A stretch of DNA of 64,000 nucleotides from Paenibacillus chondroitinus NBRC 15376. GTDB lineage: Bacteria; Bacillota; Bacilli; Paenibacillales; NBRC-103111. The stretch lies in NCBI RefSeq assembly GCF_004000765.1, contig NZ_BILW01000018.1, positions 62,001-126,000 of the forward strand. The letters run 5' to 3'. Below the pieces are notes generated by a model. It saw nothing but the letters and a program-made list of their open reading frames with translations. It was not told the origin of the DNA and did not search any database. Every line of letters begins with the position of its first letter. Positions within the stretch are counted from its first letter, which is position 1. A program made the position numbers and the translations under genes. Below, piece by piece: positions 1-7,520 of this stretch.

Positions 1-1
1 T

Positions 2-412
2 CCTGACCCTACGGCTGACCTTGGTGAGCATCACTTCACGTATTCCCTGCTACCGCATGCCGGCGATTGGTACGATGGTCAAACGATGCAATCCGCATGG
101 TCGCTTAACAATCCATTGACATCTGCGTCTGGCGCGCCTGATCAAGCATCGTTCAGCTTGTTCCAGCTTTCCTGCGATCATGTCATGATTGATGCAGTTA
201 AACAAGCTGAGGAACAAAACGCGGTCATTCTACGCGTACACGAATTCGCAGGTATAAGCGGACAAGTGGACATTACGAGCGATGTCCGGATTGCGTCTTG
301 GCAGGAATGTGATCTGCTCGAGCGCCTGGAAGGCAAGCAGCAGCATGACGCTCGAATAAGCGTTCAGATGAAGCCATATGAGATCAAGACATTTATGATC
401 CATTTTAATTAG
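2..412 (+). CDS. GH38 alpha-mannosidase, C-terminal part (5' end outside window)
   Basis: The frame is open from the window edge. It begins with a stretch containing GEHHFTYSLLPH, the pattern found in the C-terminal beta-domains of family GH38 alpha-mannosidases, and ends with a typical beta-strand tail (VILRVHEFAG, then EIKTFMIHFN). GH38 enzymes are retaining alpha-mannosidases acting on N-glycan or mannan fragments; without a signal peptide in view, location cannot be judged. Only about 136 residues are present and the catalytic domain is missing. It is co-oriented with the CUT1 transporter genes and separated from them by a terminator, so it may belong to the same glycan-use locus but a different transcript. 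Family call fairly sure; exact specificity unknown. Confidence 0.75.
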   Translation, partial: PDPTADLGEHHFTYSLLPHAGDWYDGQTMQSAWSLNNPLTSASGAPDQASFSLFQLSCDHVMIDAVKQAEEQNAVILRVHEFAGISGQVDITSDVRIASWQECDLLERLEGKQQHDARISVQMKPYEIKTFMIHFN

Positions 413-419
413 CATGTAG

Positions 420-460
420 GCAAATGAGGCCGCGATTTTTTCGCGGTCTATTTGCTTTTG
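420..460 (+). terminator. Rho-independent terminator after the alpha-mannosidase gene
   Basis: GCAAAT and CCGCGA pair with TCGCGG and ATTTGC around a T-rich loop, followed by TTTTG. It starts 8 bases after the stop codon. Confidence 0.75.
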
Positions 461-520
461 CCATGAATCTGCCGTGCATGTGCTGAGCATTTCGCGATGT
501 CCTTCCCCTGGGAGGAAGAC

Positions 521-550
521 AGTTGATTTGTCACACGGACATAGTTGGAT
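521..550 (+). promoter_or_regulatory. Candidate regulator site, copy 1 (AGTTGATTTGTC-N13-TGGAT)
   Basis: AGTTGATTTGTC at 521 is followed by TGGAT at 546. The same bipartite pattern occurs before the binding-protein gene (2440) and, on the minus strand, before the heparinase-like gene (9885). It lies about 70 bases upstream of the first permease start. I infer a binding site for the YesN-like regulator encoded at 5804. Confidence 0.5.
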
Positions 551-621
551 TACCACTCCCGCCTGTCAGCGCGGTTGTAATATGCTTAATCTACTAATTA
601 AGTCTAAGGAGTAGATCACAT

Positions 622-1515
622 ATGCGCAAAAGGAACTCCCTTTTCAATTCCTATGTTTTTATTTTTCCAAGTCTGTTTTTAACTTTGGCGTTAGGCATCT
701 ATCCGCTTATATGGGCGTTTCGCTATATGTTTTACGATTATCAGGGATATGGCGAAGAGAAATTTATCGGAATCGACAATTTTGCAAGATTGCTGCGCGA
801 TACGGAATATTGGCATTCGGTGTATAACACTATGATCTATGCGGGTGGCAAGCTGATTATCGTGCTGCCGCTTTCGCTGATCCTTGCCGTTATTTTGAAC
901 CGGGGGATCAAAGGGAAGGTATTGCTGCGCGCCGTGTACTTTATGCCGACGATCATAAGTACTTCCGTCATGGCGATCGTATTTTTCACCATTTTTAATT
1001 CGTATAACGGACTGCTCAATCAATTTTTGCTAAAATACGGCTTAATCTCCAAAGCGATTGATTGGCTGGGGCCGGATTACGCCATGTTAACGGTTATTAT
1101 TATGGCTATATGGGGCGCGATCGGTAACTATATGCTCCTGTTCATTGCCGGATTGCAAGGGATTCCAGATGATTTATATGAGAGTGCTTCCATTGATGGA
1201 GCGAATGTGGTCCAAAAGTTTTGGTACATTACGATTCCGATGCTCGGACCTGTTTTGCAGATGATTGTTATGCTGGCCATTATCAACTCCCTGAAAGGGT
1301 ATGAAAGTATTATGGTCATGACTGAGGGAGGACCTTTCGGCAAAACCGATGTCATGTATCTATATGTGTACAAGCTATTCTTCCCAGTCTCGGCTGTTTC
1401 TCCGACCGTCCAACAAATTGGCTACGGCAGCGCCGCCGGTTTCGTAACAGCCCTGATCGTTGGGTTGATTACCATTGTTTATTTCGCGATGTCCAAACGA
1501 TTGAATCAGGATTAA
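622..1515 (+). CDS. Sugar ABC transporter permease, CUT1 MalF/UgpA type
   Basis: Integral membrane subunit of a carbohydrate importer. The 297-residue protein has about six hydrophobic segments and the permease EAA-type loop (LYESASIDGAN, about residues 185-195) that docks on the ATPase subunit. A good Shine-Dalgarno (AAGGAG, 606-611) fixes the ATG at 622. It is followed 17 bases later by the second permease and then by the binding protein, the usual CUT1 order. No ATPase gene is present here, so the system probably shares a multitask MsmX/UgpC-type ATPase encoded elsewhere, as is common in Bacilli. The substrate is not readable from sequence; the neighbouring GH38 and heparinase-type genes suggest an oligosaccharide. 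Confidence 0.9.
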   Translation: MRKRNSLFNSYVFIFPSLFLTLALGIYPLIWAFRYMFYDYQGYGEEKFIGIDNFARLLRDTEYWHSVYNTMIYAGGKLIIVLPLSLILAVILNRGIKGKVLLRAVYFMPTIISTSVMAIVFFTIFNSYNGLLNQFLLKYGLISKAIDWLGPDYAMLTVIIMAIWGAIGNYMLLFIAGLQGIPDDLYESASIDGANVVQKFWYITIPMLGPVLQMIVMLAIINSLKGYESIMVMTEGGPFGKTDVMYLYVYKLFFPVSAVSPTVQQIGYGSAAGFVTALIVGLITIVYFAMSKRLNQD

Positions 1516-1531
1516 CAGAGGAGGGTATACA

Positions 1532-2395
1532 ATGACTACTAGCAAGAAATCAGGCGGTCATCTCGGCGGCCGCATTATCGGGCACAGCATCAAATGGATT
1601 TTTTTGATCGCAGTCGCCTTTTTCACGATATTCCCTATTATTATGGCGATGCTGGGCTCTGTAAAAACGAATGCTGAATTGACAACCGGTGCTACCCTAT
1701 TGCCGACTGTCTGGAAGTTTTCCAACTATGCAACAGCCTGGAAGCAGGCTAATTTCGCACAGTTTACGTGGAATAGCCTTTTTATCAGCGTAATCGTGAC
1801 GATTGGCACGCTGCTCGTTGCAACCATGTCGGCTTATGCGGTGGACAGAACGAGGTTCCCGGGTAAAAAATTGTATGTAGCTCTGCAAGCGAGCACGATG
1901 TTTATCTCCATTGGCGCCGTCGTATTGATGCCGCAGTTCAATCTTATGGTTAAACTTGGTTTAAACAAATCCCTTTGGGGCGTCATTCTCATTCTGATTA
2001 GTTCCCATGCGGTCATTTACTTTATGTTAATCGGTTTCTTTAAGGCTATTCCGAAGGATTTGGATGAAGCGGCTTACATCGACGGCTGTAATTTCTTTAC
2101 GGTGTATTGGCGAATTATTCTTCCGCTCTTGAGCCCTGCATTAGGCGTCACTGGACTGTTCACGTTCCGCGGCGCTTGGAATGAATATATCTTGCCGCTG
2201 GTCTTCACTATGACGAACCCGAAATTGCAAACATTGACGGTTGGGCTGGCTAATTTGCGCTACGGCATTGGCGCCGCGGCCGAGGCACATCTGATGATGG
2301 CTGGAGCATGTTTATCCTTCCTGCCCATACTAGTCGTCTATATATTGGCGAATAAGTCATTTATTCAGGTGACGGCAGGCAGTGTAAAAGGATAA
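1532..2395 (+). CDS. Sugar ABC transporter permease, CUT1 MalG/UgpE type
   Basis: Second permease subunit of the importer. The 287-residue protein has six predicted membrane spans and an EAA loop (LDEAAYIDGCN, about residues 177-187) followed by the conserved RIILPLLSPALG segment. GAGGAG before the ATG sets the start, 16 bases after the first permease stop, so the two are cotranscribed. It ends with the VKG tail typical of MalG-like permeases. The binding protein gene follows after a 150-base gap that holds a second copy of the candidate regulator motif, so that gene may also have its own promoter. Confidence 0.9.
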   Translation: MTTSKKSGGHLGGRIIGHSIKWIFLIAVAFFTIFPIIMAMLGSVKTNAELTTGATLLPTVWKFSNYATAWKQANFAQFTWNSLFISVIVTIGTLLVATMSAYAVDRTRFPGKKLYVALQASTMFISIGAVVLMPQFNLMVKLGLNKSLWGVILILISSHAVIYFMLIGFFKAIPKDLDEAAYIDGCNFFTVYWRIILPLLSPALGVTGLFTFRGAWNEYILPLVFTMTNPKLQTLTVGLANLRYGIGAAAEAHLMMAGACLSFLPILVVYILANKSFIQVTAGSVKG

Positions 2396-2439
2396 TTGTT
2401 ACAGGAACATACAAAAGAGTTATTTTCCCCCACCTGGAA

Positions 2440-2470
2440 AGTTGATTTGTCCTTCACGGTCAAAATGGAT
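2440..2470 (+). promoter_or_regulatory. Candidate regulator site, copy 2 (AGTTGATTTGTC-N14-TGGAT)
   Basis: AGTTGATTTGTC at 2440 and TGGAT at 2466. It also shares ACGG(A/T)CA between the two halves with copy 1. It lies 75 bases before the binding-protein start, the same placement as copy 1 relative to the permeases. Confidence 0.5.
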
Positions 2471-2545
2471 ATAGCGTTATTATGAAAACAGTTACATGAG
2501 GCATGGTTCAGACATTTGAAAGAGAAAAACGGGAGGGTTAACAAC

Positions 2546-3952
2546 ATGAGTAAAAAAGTAGTAATGAGCGCAATGCTTGGCGTTACACTGGTAGCTTCAC
2601 TTGCAGCATGCGGTGGACAAACCAATCAACCTACGAATAATAGTGGCAGCGCAAGCAGTGCACCTGCAGCAAGCGGGCAGAAGACGAAGCTTGCCTACTG
2701 GACGATTGACCGTCATGATGCTGACTATATGAAGGAAGTTATCAAAAAGTTCAATGAAACCAACAAGGACAACATTGAAGTTGAGATGACGGTGATGGCG
2801 GACAACTTTAACCAATCGGTCGATATTGCTTTTGCAAGTAAACAAGCACCTGATATCTTTCGGACCAACGATTTCCCCGGCTTTGTGAAGAAAGGTTATC
2901 TATTGCCCCTGAACGATATGATGACAGAGGATATGAAGAAACGGTATAATAATTTACTTGTTGAAGATAGCAATATGGTCGACGGAAAAATTTATTCGCT
3001 TCCGAACACAGGGCAATATTGGAGATTAATCTATAACGTTGATCTTTTCAAAAAAGCAGGCATTACGGAACCGCCGAAAACGATTCAGGAAATGGTGGAA
3101 GACGCCAAGAAAATTACGGAAGCCGGCAAAGATATCGGAGCGTACGGTTTTGCGGAAAACTTCAAGAATCCAAGCTCTGCCTTCTCACGGATAGCCAACC
3201 CTATCGGATCCTTCAGCGGAACGTCCGTGTTGGACGGCTATAATTACAAAACAGGTCAGTACGATTTTGCTGCTTATAAGCCTATTGTTGAGGCGCTTCG
3301 CCAAATGAAGCAGGACGGCAGTATGCTTCCTGGTGTTGAATCGCTTGATATTGATCCGCTTCGTGCCCAATTCGCAGCTGGAAAAATCGGTATGTATTTT
3401 AACCACTCGGGTGAACCTGCTGTGTATCAAAGCCAATTCCCAACCCAAATTAATTGGAGTGCGGCTCTGCCCCCAACGATTGACGGGAAACAGCAAGGAA
3501 CTGTAGCCGTGGCTAATACGGGAAATTATATTGGAATCAACAAAGACACTCCGAACAAAGATAAAGCATGGAAATTCCTGGAGTACATCTATAATCTGGA
3601 CTTCCAAAAAGCATACCACGAAAAAGGCCTTGGCATCTCGATTGTGCCGGATGTGAACGCCACTGCGCAAAAGCCGTCAATGCCAGGTATTGAAGGTTTC
3701 TTGCCTACGAAGTTCGATGCTCTGTATGCAACGACTCCAACTAGCGTAGCAGAAACAAAAGTTGAAGGAACAAAATTAGGGAACGTCATCATTAAATACA
3801 TGCTTGAAGGCGGAGATTTGGACAAACTTTTGAGCGATTTGAATACTCGCTATAATGCGGCATTGGACAAAGCGCGTGCCGCGGGAGAAACCAAGATGAA
3901 GGCGGATCCGAATTTTGATCCGGGCAAACTGCAGGGTAGTCTTGCCAAATAG
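2546..3952 (+). CDS. Extracellular sugar-binding lipoprotein (SBP, CUT1)
   Basis: Substrate-binding lipoprotein of the adjacent importer, anchored outside the membrane. The N-terminus is a lipoprotein signal ending in LAACGGQ, followed by a Ser/Asn/Ala-rich linker and an SBP type 1 fold (KLAYWTIDRHDADYMKEVIKKFNE, then APDIFRTNDFPGF). The 468-residue length is normal for the family. The frame extends upstream to a TTG at 2516, but GGGAGGG at 2531 and the signal peptide support the ATG at 2546. A kinase/regulator pair follows in the same direction. Sugar specificity is unknown. Confidence 0.9.
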   Translation: MSKKVVMSAMLGVTLVASLAACGGQTNQPTNNSGSASSAPAASGQKTKLAYWTIDRHDADYMKEVIKKFNETNKDNIEVEMTVMADNFNQSVDIAFASKQAPDIFRTNDFPGFVKKGYLLPLNDMMTEDMKKRYNNLLVEDSNMVDGKIYSLPNTGQYWRLIYNVDLFKKAGITEPPKTIQEMVEDAKKITEAGKDIGAYGFAENFKNPSSAFSRIANPIGSFSGTSVLDGYNYKTGQYDFAAYKPIVEALRQMKQDGSMLPGVESLDIDPLRAQFAAGKIGMYFNHSGEPAVYQSQFPTQINWSAALPPTIDGKQQGTVAVANTGNYIGINKDTPNKDKAWKFLEYIYNLDFQKAYHEKGLGISIVPDVNATAQKPSMPGIEGFLPTKFDALYATTPTSVAETKVEGTKLGNVIIKYMLEGGDLDKLLSDLNTRYNAALDKARAAGETKMKADPNFDPGKLQGSLAK

Positions 3953-4044
3953 GCGCAAAGTTTAATGGTTACAATAGGAAAGGGGCGCGCGGCCTAAAGC
4001 AGCGCGTCTCTTCCTTATTATTGTGCGGAGAAGGGGGATACGGC

Positions 4045-5796
4045 TTGAATAAATGGTATTATCGGCTTTCGCTCCGCCGAAGGTTATGGATCTTGGTTCT
4101 GATGTTGACCGTCGTTTCCATTTCAATAACAGGGACGATGTCGTATTGGATTGCTTTTCGATCAACAGAAAGTGAAGCCTTTATTTCCAGTCAAAATACA
4201 CTCAATAAAACAGCACGCGTGTTTGATGAGAAGCTTAGACACATCATTGTTACGACTTCTTCCATGATGCTCAGCGACCCCTTCAAGAACGCTATGGAAG
4301 ATGTTGTTACGAATCATTCGGCTTCCTATTATACGCGGTTATCTTCTTTGCAGACGCCTCTAGGGCAAATGAAACTCATAGAGCCTTCGATTCAGTCCGT
4401 TTTGATTTACACACCTGTTGGCGAAATGTATGCCACGAATGATCTTCGTAACGGACAGATTCGTTTCAAAGATACGCTATTTTCCCAATATCTGAACACA
4501 ACCGAACGTGTCGTATGGCTGGAAGATCACGAGGATCCGCTTTTTTCAGGAAAGTCGAGGGTGATTTCGTTGATCATGAAGCCCGTTACGGAAGCGGACG
4601 TTCGTGATGTATATGTCGTCGTTAACGTCAAGGAAGATGCAATAAGCAGAGTTGTTACGGATGGTTTATTGGATCAAACAAAAAACTATTATCTCATATC
4701 AAACAAAGGTGAAACTGTCCTTCCGCTAAGCGGCAATACACCTCCCTTTCAAGGGGATGCTTCTTTTTTAGAGCAGCTGAAGAACCAGGATCGTGGATTT
4801 TTCAAGCATGACATCGCTGGTAACAAGTATTTGGTTAACTATTCGAGGCTGACACTGGCGCACAATTGGACGATGGTCAGCATTCAGACGCAGTCGGATT
4901 TGCTTCATCAAGTGAATCGCATTAAAACAATCACCCTTTGGATCATGTTATGCTGCGCTATATTGGCTTTCGTGTTATCGAATGTCATCTCGAGTTTTCT
5001 TCTGAAGCCGCTCCACAAACTGCAAGGTTTAATGAAGAAAGTGGAACAAAATCAACTCGATGTGCGCTTCACCAGTAAATATGAAGATGAAGTGACGCAG
5101 GTCGGTCTGAAGTTTAACCGCATGCTGGAGGAAATTTCTTCGCTGATTGAGGACGTTAAGGAAGCCGAATATGAAAAACGCAAGATGGAGGTCAAAGCGC
5201 TGCAGGCGCAAATTGATCCGCACTTTTTGTATAACACATTGAATACGATCATTTGGAAGTCGGAAACGTCTCAAAACCGGGACGTGACGGAGATGATTAC
5301 GTCATTGTCTCTCTTGTTCCAGTTTGGCTTGAACGGCGGGAATGAGATGACCACTTTAGCGAAAGAGATGGATCACGTAAGGCAATATCTAATACTTCAG
5401 CAAAAATGTTACGAGGACTTGTTCGAGTATGTGATTGAGCTGACGGACCCGACCCTACGAGATGTTCCCGTTTTGAAAATTATTTTGCAACCTTTGGTTG
5501 AAAACTCCATCTTGCATGGCTTTCAGAGTATGGATAGGATGGGGAACATTCGGATATCCATCTCCAAATCCGAGTCACATCTCATTCTGCTGGTGGAGGA
5601 CAACGGTGCAGGCATGGATGTCCCATCCGTCGATGCGGATATGCGGAGCGAGCAGACGTTGAAGAAAAGCTACGCGCTTCGCAATGTGTATGGGCGACTG
5701 CGGCTTTACTACGGCAATAAAGCAGATATTCGTCTGAGCAGCGAGCCTTATGTCTCCACCACGGTGCAACTAACTATCCCATTGACAGGCGAGTGA
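4045..5796 (+). CDS. YesM-family sensor histidine kinase
   Basis: Membrane sensor that probably detects the transported glycan or its binding protein outside the cell. From the N-terminus: one membrane span (about residues 14-37), a long Cache-like extracytoplasmic region, a second span (about 290-315), a HAMP linker, then the short His_kinase domain with the phospho-accepting His393 in DPHFLYNTLN and an ATPase domain (LQPLVENSILHGF, DNGAGM). This is the YesM/LytS architecture rather than the HisKA type. The start is taken as TTG at 4045, 7 bases after AAGGGGG; an earlier TTG at 4021 lacks a ribosome binding site. The partner regulator starts 8 bases after the stop. Confidence 0.9.
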   Translation: MNKWYYRLSLRRRLWILVLMLTVVSISITGTMSYWIAFRSTESEAFISSQNTLNKTARVFDEKLRHIIVTTSSMMLSDPFKNAMEDVVTNHSASYYTRLSSLQTPLGQMKLIEPSIQSVLIYTPVGEMYATNDLRNGQIRFKDTLFSQYLNTTERVVWLEDHEDPLFSGKSRVISLIMKPVTEADVRDVYVVVNVKEDAISRVVTDGLLDQTKNYYLISNKGETVLPLSGNTPPFQGDASFLEQLKNQDRGFFKHDIAGNKYLVNYSRLTLAHNWTMVSIQTQSDLLHQVNRIKTITLWIMLCCAILAFVLSNVISSFLLKPLHKLQGLMKKVEQNQLDVRFTSKYEDEVTQVGLKFNRMLEEISSLIEDVKEAEYEKRKMEVKALQAQIDPHFLYNTLNTIIWKSETSQNRDVTEMITSLSLLFQFGLNGGNEMTTLAKEMDHVRQYLILQQKCYEDLFEYVIELTDPTLRDVPVLKIILQPLVENSILHGFQSMDRMGNIRISISKSESHLILLVEDNGAGMDVPSVDADMRSEQTLKKSYALRNVYGRLRLYYGNKADIRLSSEPYVSTTVQLTIPLTGE

Positions 5797-5803
5797 TGAA
5801 GCA

Positions 5804-7414
5804 ATGACGACTGAACTTAGAATGTGTGTGATCGACGATATCAAAACCGTCGTACAGGGCATTGCCAATCAAATCGATTGGACGTCTTACGGTGTTTGCA
5901 TCTCGGGTACTGCGAGCAACGGCGAGCAGGGAATTGAACTGATCAAACAAACGGAGCCGCACATCGTGCTGACGGACATTCGAATGCCCAAAGTAGATGG
6001 GCTGGAGATGACCAGACAGATCCTGGCTTGGTTTCCACGAACGAAAATTGTCTTTTTGAGCGGCTATACCGATTTTGAGTACGCGCAGGAGGCGCTTCGT
6101 CTAGGTGCGTTCGATTATATCGTCAAACCGTATACTCCGCAGAAGATTATCGATGTTGTTTTGAAGGCGAAGCAGTCCATTGAAGAGGAAATTCATGAAA
6201 CACAGCGGTATCGCGAAATGGAAAGAAAGCTGCGGGAAAGCTTGCCATTTTTGCGGCAGGAATATTTTCAGCTGCTGCTGCAGTTCCGTACGACCCCTGA
6301 ACAGGCCCAAAAACGTTGGGATTTTCTGAATATTGGACTTGAACGCGAGCGTTTCATTGTGATGTTGACTGAAATCGATCAGTTCAGCGAGCAAACGGAT
6401 ACGCTGCCTGTCCAGGAGGTCGAGCTCATCCGGTTTACCGTTCACAATATTTTGGAGGAAAGTTTGAGGGAGCACACCAAAGGTTTCGTTTTTCGGGATC
6501 ATACGAACCGATTTGTCGCGATATTCAATCCTTCGGATGCTTATCATGCAGACGCCATCGCGGAAAAATGCCGCGAAAATGTCAATAAATACTCCCGATA
6601 TACCATATCGATTGGACTTGGAGAGGAAGTGCAGGAGATCCATCAGATCTCGTATTCGTATTCCCAGGCGTTCGCTGCCATCTCCTATAATTTCTACACG
6701 GGAGGCAATACCGTTTACACATATCGGGATTTGAGCCCGGTCCATCAAACATTGCCCCGCTATTCTCCCGAGAAGGAGAAGGAACTTTTTTACTGCTTGA
6801 GGTCGGGAAATTTGCAAAAAGCGTGCAGCCTTGTAGATGAACTGTTTGAGGAAGCCGTTCATGCCTCGACTCCTCCTGCTCCCGAGGTGGTGAAAGGAAT
6901 GTCTGATGAGCTGGCTTTTCTAATCAATCGGGTCTTTTCTGAAAAGCTAACGCGCGATGAGATGGAAGGGATTGAACGTTATTTGTATTCCATCAAAAAC
7001 CTCTCTGCCTATAAGCTGAAGGAACTTCAAGAGAACATTAAGGAATTGTGCAGGCTCGGCTGCGAATTCATTCAGAAACGCCACGTTGAAGATGTGAACC
7101 AAGTTGTCGAGCAAGTCATTGCGCATATCCGGCAAAATGTCTCTTCCAACATGACCGTTAATGATTATGCCAAACTGGTTTATTTGAGCGGCAGTTATTT
7201 TGCTAATTTATTCAAAAAGGTAACGGGTATGACGGTCACTCAATTCGTAACTACGGAGCGGATGGAGCAGACGAAAGCGATGCTGCTTGAAGGAAAGCAG
7301 GTTCAAGAGATTGCTCAGGCTCTGGGATATGAAGACAGGCGGCATTTCAGTGAATTATTCAAGAAACATACGGGGATGACACCCTCAGAATTTAAACAAA
7401 TGTATATAAAATAA
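5804..7414 (+). CDS. YesN-family response regulator (REC + AraC-type HTH)
   Basis: DNA-binding partner of the kinase just upstream. An N-terminal receiver domain carries the phospho-acceptor Asp58 in LTDIRMP and the conserved Lys in VKPYTP. A long middle region follows, and the last 100 residues form an AraC/XylS double helix-turn-helix (DYAKLVYLSGSYFANLFKK, then IAQALGYEDRRHFSELFKK). The 536-residue length is usual for YesN proteins. It probably activates the flanking transporter genes and perhaps the heparinase-like gene; three copies of a shared motif at 521, 2440 and 9885 are the candidate targets. Confidence 0.9.
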   Translation: MTTELRMCVIDDIKTVVQGIANQIDWTSYGVCISGTASNGEQGIELIKQTEPHIVLTDIRMPKVDGLEMTRQILAWFPRTKIVFLSGYTDFEYAQEALRLGAFDYIVKPYTPQKIIDVVLKAKQSIEEEIHETQRYREMERKLRESLPFLRQEYFQLLLQFRTTPEQAQKRWDFLNIGLERERFIVMLTEIDQFSEQTDTLPVQEVELIRFTVHNILEESLREHTKGFVFRDHTNRFVAIFNPSDAYHADAIAEKCRENVNKYSRYTISIGLGEEVQEIHQISYSYSQAFAAISYNFYTGGNTVYTYRDLSPVHQTLPRYSPEKEKELFYCLRSGNLQKACSLVDELFEEAVHASTPPAPEVVKGMSDELAFLINRVFSEKLTRDEMEGIERYLYSIKNLSAYKLKELQENIKELCRLGCEFIQKRHVEDVNQVVEQVIAHIRQNVSSNMTVNDYAKLVYLSGSYFANLFKKVTGMTVTQFVTTERMEQTKAMLLEGKQVQEIAQALGYEDRRHFSELFKKHTGMTPSEFKQMYIK

Positions 7415-7439
7415 ATATCTAGCAAAAGAGGTGTTTGAT

Positions 7440-7496
7440 ATGCGTCAAAATATTCCTATCTTCCATACGATTCAAGTTCAAGGTCAGTCGATGTAA
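7440..7496 (+). CDS. Possible 18-residue peptide ORF
   Basis: ATG with a good upstream AGAGGTG encodes MRQNIPIFHTIQVQGQSM and then stops inside the terminator hairpin that follows. It lies 25 bases after the regulator gene. It could be a translated small peptide, but the hairpin overlap makes it equally likely to be the leftover start of a lost gene. I do not recognise it. Confidence 0.2.
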   Translation: MRQNIPIFHTIQVQGQSM

Positions 7497-7520
7497 TATC
7501 GATTGACCTTGTTTGTTTTA
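7479..7520 (+). terminator. Terminator of the first transporter/two-component transcript
   Basis: CAAGGTCA-TCGAT pairs with ATCGA-TGACCTTG around a five-base loop, followed by TTTGTTTT. It sits between the convergent regulator and heparinase-type genes. Confidence 0.75.

Noticed and set aside
6101..6862. 253-codon minus-strand frame inside the first yesN-like gene
   Set aside because: Opposes a gene with clear receiver and AraC motifs; no start signal and no domain pattern.
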